The notes under the pieces: model-generated
The model's input: only the letters and a program-made list of their open reading frames with translations
Database searches by the model: none
What the model was told of the DNA's origin: nothing
Program-made: the position numbers and the translations under genes
NCBI GenBank assembly: GCA_030159075.1
Contig: BROG01000006.1
Span: 1,630,001 to 1,694,000, forward strand
Direction: 5' to 3'
Length of the DNA stretch: 64,000 nucleotides
Source of the DNA: Atrina japonica
Lineage: Eukaryota; Mollusca; Bivalvia; Pterioida; Pinnidae
Part shown: one piece after another, positions 61,302 to 64,000 of the stretch
Layout: every line of letters starts with the position of its first letter
Position numbering within the stretch: the stretch's first letter is position 1

Positions 61302-61357
61302 CATACATACATATACATACATACATACATACATACATACATACATACATACATACA
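60697..61357. repeat. 48-bp minisatellite grading into (CATA)n
   Basis: The CAGACAGACAGAC phrase recurs at 60730, 60778, 60826 and 60874 (48-bp period) with atacatatatacatacacat between. Then come many acatacacatatacatatat modules, then pure CATA repeats (61224-61357). Both strands stay open for over 200 codons because no stop occurs in CATA/CAGA/TATA tetramers; these are not genes. Confidence 0.96.
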
Positions 61358-64000
61358 ATGTAAATTGGACATCCTTAATTGATTTAATTTGAGTGTTTTA
61401 TGGACTTCATCTTTACATTCAAAGCATTCCATTCTTCAACACTGCCCATTCTTTTGGTTTTTGATTGATGCCGCGAACTTTTCCATATCACATGTAATTC
61501 GTCACCGATAAATGAATAAAGCTATTACACAAGAATCTAAATTTCGTTGAAGTACTGAACAAATAGTGAATGGTACAAATATATTAAAACGGTTCACGTA
61601 TAGGGTTTGGGAAGTATGTTTTCTTAACAACGAGTCGAAAGGTTCTTGACATGGATGTCTCCCACAAACCCACGTCGTATTTACATAGCTGTATATTTAG
61701 CTCCAAGTATACACATCACCCATGTCAAAAAAGTCTTAATGAAAAGTGTATTAACTAAAATAAAATTCATCCCTGTAGTCTCTTCCTTTAAGACTATTGA
61801 CAACACGCAAGTGAAAAAACACTTGTATTATACTACACGGTTCCCTAGAAATCACGTGTTTAGCATTACATCTAAAAGTATGTGAACTAAATAATACTGA
61901 AAACTATTCCTTTGAAATGCATTAAACTAATTTGCCAATGAAATTGAATTTGAAATGTTCAACAAAATAAATATGACATGAAAACAAAAATCTTAACATA
62001 TAATTTCTTGAAAGATCAATCGTCGATTTTATTTGCTTTTTACGGAAGTATGTGCTTCGGTGGAATGATTTTGATAAAATTGTCATGGTACCGGAAAAAA
62101 TATTACTGATTTGAACACGGTTTTGATTAACTTTTAGAATGTGAAGGCGATATTAAATTCAGTTACACCGAACTTTTGTCTTGTGGTGACGTAACGCACG
62201 ACTGATAGGTTGATTTGATTAAATTTCATAATAAAAAAGGCTCAAATAAAATATTTGATTAATGTTTCTGAATTTTTATAGCATTATCTTTATGATAAAA
62301 TCATAGATGCGTGAGTAACGTTAATCTAAATTTGCGAGCGTAGTAAAACAATCGCATCAGTTTGACTTTGTCTCGAATGATTTGATAAAGGATCGTCAGG
62401 AATTAAAAATAAAAACTTTGTAATTACATAATCCATGTAATGTATTACAATGCAAACGAAATTGACTCTATAATTCTCCATGGTGACCTTAAAACATATC
62501 AGTAGCATTTCGCGTGGAGTGTGAATAAACAATATAATACAATTCCGTGTGTTTGTTCATCCATTTGCTGTGAAATTTATAAAGTCAGCGGCAATATCAT
62601 TTACATTTTTTTATTATCTTTAGCTGTCGAAACAGTTTTCCCAAGGATGTAAATAACACGTGAAATAGTATTTTGCATTGTCTACACTGCAATTTATAAC
62701 TTTTCCCTCTGTATAACAGTTTTACTTTTATCTTGTGTTGGGATCAAATGTAAAATATGAACATATTGAATTTGTTTCACAAAAAGTTTATTTTTGTATT
62801 CCTGTATTCACTCTTTGATGACATAGTCCCAGAAATAGACGTACAATGATGGAATTGAACGCGGATTTTATTCAATCAAAATATACCAGGGTTTTGGTTA
62901 ATTATAGCACCTGTAAGTGGTCACGTGAGTTGATCAAACATAATGGAGATATTATATAATGGACCTTGCTGGCACATCACTGGTACAATATGTTATTGAT
63001 AAGTATGTCTTTCTATAAACATGTTTTAGATCTGAACCAGTATTTCAATTAATATTATCATTTTTGTAGTTCTTTTATACTTATGAACTGATTTATTTAT
63101 TGGGTAGTAAATCCAACATGACTGTTTTCTACTAATTCATTTTATATGCCTTAGTGGTAGTAATAAAATGTGCAGTCATACCACAAGTCACATTACATCT
63201 ATTGCAATAAAACCAACGTTTTCATATTATTTCAATTCCGAATCGTCTTCGATGCCAATAGGAAAAAATGTTTGAGCTGTTAATGCATGAGTTGGTAATA
63301 CGTCGAAGGAACAGCAAACACAAATGCTACACTAATAACGTTTCACTTATCATTAAGCTGACAGTCGTAAAAAAGTTCATCGTATAAAGGGTTTCAAATG
63401 AACACTTAGTCTTCTGGATACTTCATTCTGTATAAGTATTTATATCCCATAAAAGTACATATTCAATGCAAGTACACGCTATGCGATTCCAAAATTCAGA
63501 ATGAACTTACGGAAACAAAGACAACATTTAGAATATTTCTACATAAAACATAAATGTGAGTACCGTACATATTTTTATTGAATAATATACGGACATACCA
63601 ACCGTTGCAATATATATTTCACTAATGATAAGTTTCAGTGTTTTTGTACATAAATAAAAATACTAATCGGTCAGTTTAGTGTTTATTGTAGAATTCCTTA
63701 ATTTGACAATATATGTATTCGATCATAAGACGTCTATATTGTAAATATGAAGTTAATTGGAATTGCTATTAACAACTATCTAGATGCGGTGTCACCAATA
63801 TTAACCGGAAATTGAATCATAACCTGTAAGAAGGTCCGGTAATCACAAATATGTTCGCAAATCATTTACTTATATGACATTTTCTGACTCTCTGGCACAT
63901 AAACAAGGGTTTACTATACTGATTTAGAGGGATGCTAGTTGATAGATATGTAACCATAACCGGAAGTAACGTTTATACATAAGATAAGAGACTGGCGGTC
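61358..64000. other. Unassigned AT-rich sequence
   Basis: I found no gene, SINE, TIR element or tandem repeat. The longest frame (79 codons, 61646-61885) shows no family motif. Confidence 0.4.

Noticed and set aside
60661..61432. Five long overlapping frames (125-249 codons) on both strands
   Set aside because: They are composed of CATA/TATA/CAGA tetramers, which contain no stop codon in any frame. The products are low-complexity Y/M/C/V or Y/I/H/T repeats.

Overview
This is an AT-rich animal genomic window with no prokaryotic gene organisation. There are no long ORFs outside repeats, no rRNA and no free-standing tRNA genes. Long (CA)n, (TA)n, (CTA)n, (CTAT)n and (CATA)n microsatellites are frequent, and degraded transposable elements are dense. 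Two tRNA-headed SINE families, one reverse-transcriptase remnant with a recurrent 3' tail, and a family beginning AGCTCACCTG and ending in a hairpin plus CTCTTGTT all resemble repeats I know from bivalve genomes. A bivalve or other lophotrochozoan is therefore the most likely source. This is recognition from memory, not a database match. I find no intact protein-coding gene; the window could be intergenic or lie inside a very large intron. Layout: 0-5 kb holds a decayed reverse transcriptase with its 3' tail, a 92-bp TTAA-flanked MITE and a 39-bp tandem repeat. 5-9 kb is mostly unassigned, with a second copy of the MITE and of a ~280-bp dispersed repeat. 9-12.7 kb is a ~3.6-kb unit bounded by ~630-bp inverted arms with nested perfect palindromes. 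12.8-13.8 kb has two opposed SINEs, one with a perfect 12-bp target-site duplication. 14-20 kb carries pieces of two dispersed families, retroelement tails and a 172-bp pogo-type MITE. 20.5-22.2 kb is a pair of AGCTCACCTG elements. 25-31 kb contains several palindromic or TIR elements (25.5, 25.9, 30.4 kb) and long TA tracts. At 32.3-32.9 kb, minus strand, lies a pseudogene fragment with a cysteine-rich Tesmin/TSO1-like (CXC) end. 34-42 kb holds more SINEs, tails and microsatellites, a 120-bp palindrome with a (TA)n core, and a 37-bp satellite. 43.5-45.2 kb is a TIR element whose arms are built of short palindromic tandem repeats. 49-50.9 kb is a second AGCTCACCTG-type element loaded with a 132-bp tandem repeat, and 53.75-54.1 kb a short third one. 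54.5-58 kb contains two adjacent satellites (80 bp and 55 bp), both with visible higher-order structure. 60.3-61.4 kb is a tetranucleotide and 48-bp minisatellite tract interrupted by a TSD-flanked SINE. The last 2.6 kb is unassigned. No gene circuit is visible. The biology here is repeat biology: SINE/LINE-type retroposition (TSDs, one 5' truncation), cut-and-paste MITEs (TTAA and TA targets), foldback-type palindromic elements, hairpin-ended elements that accumulate tandem repeats, and satellites evolving by higher-order amplification.
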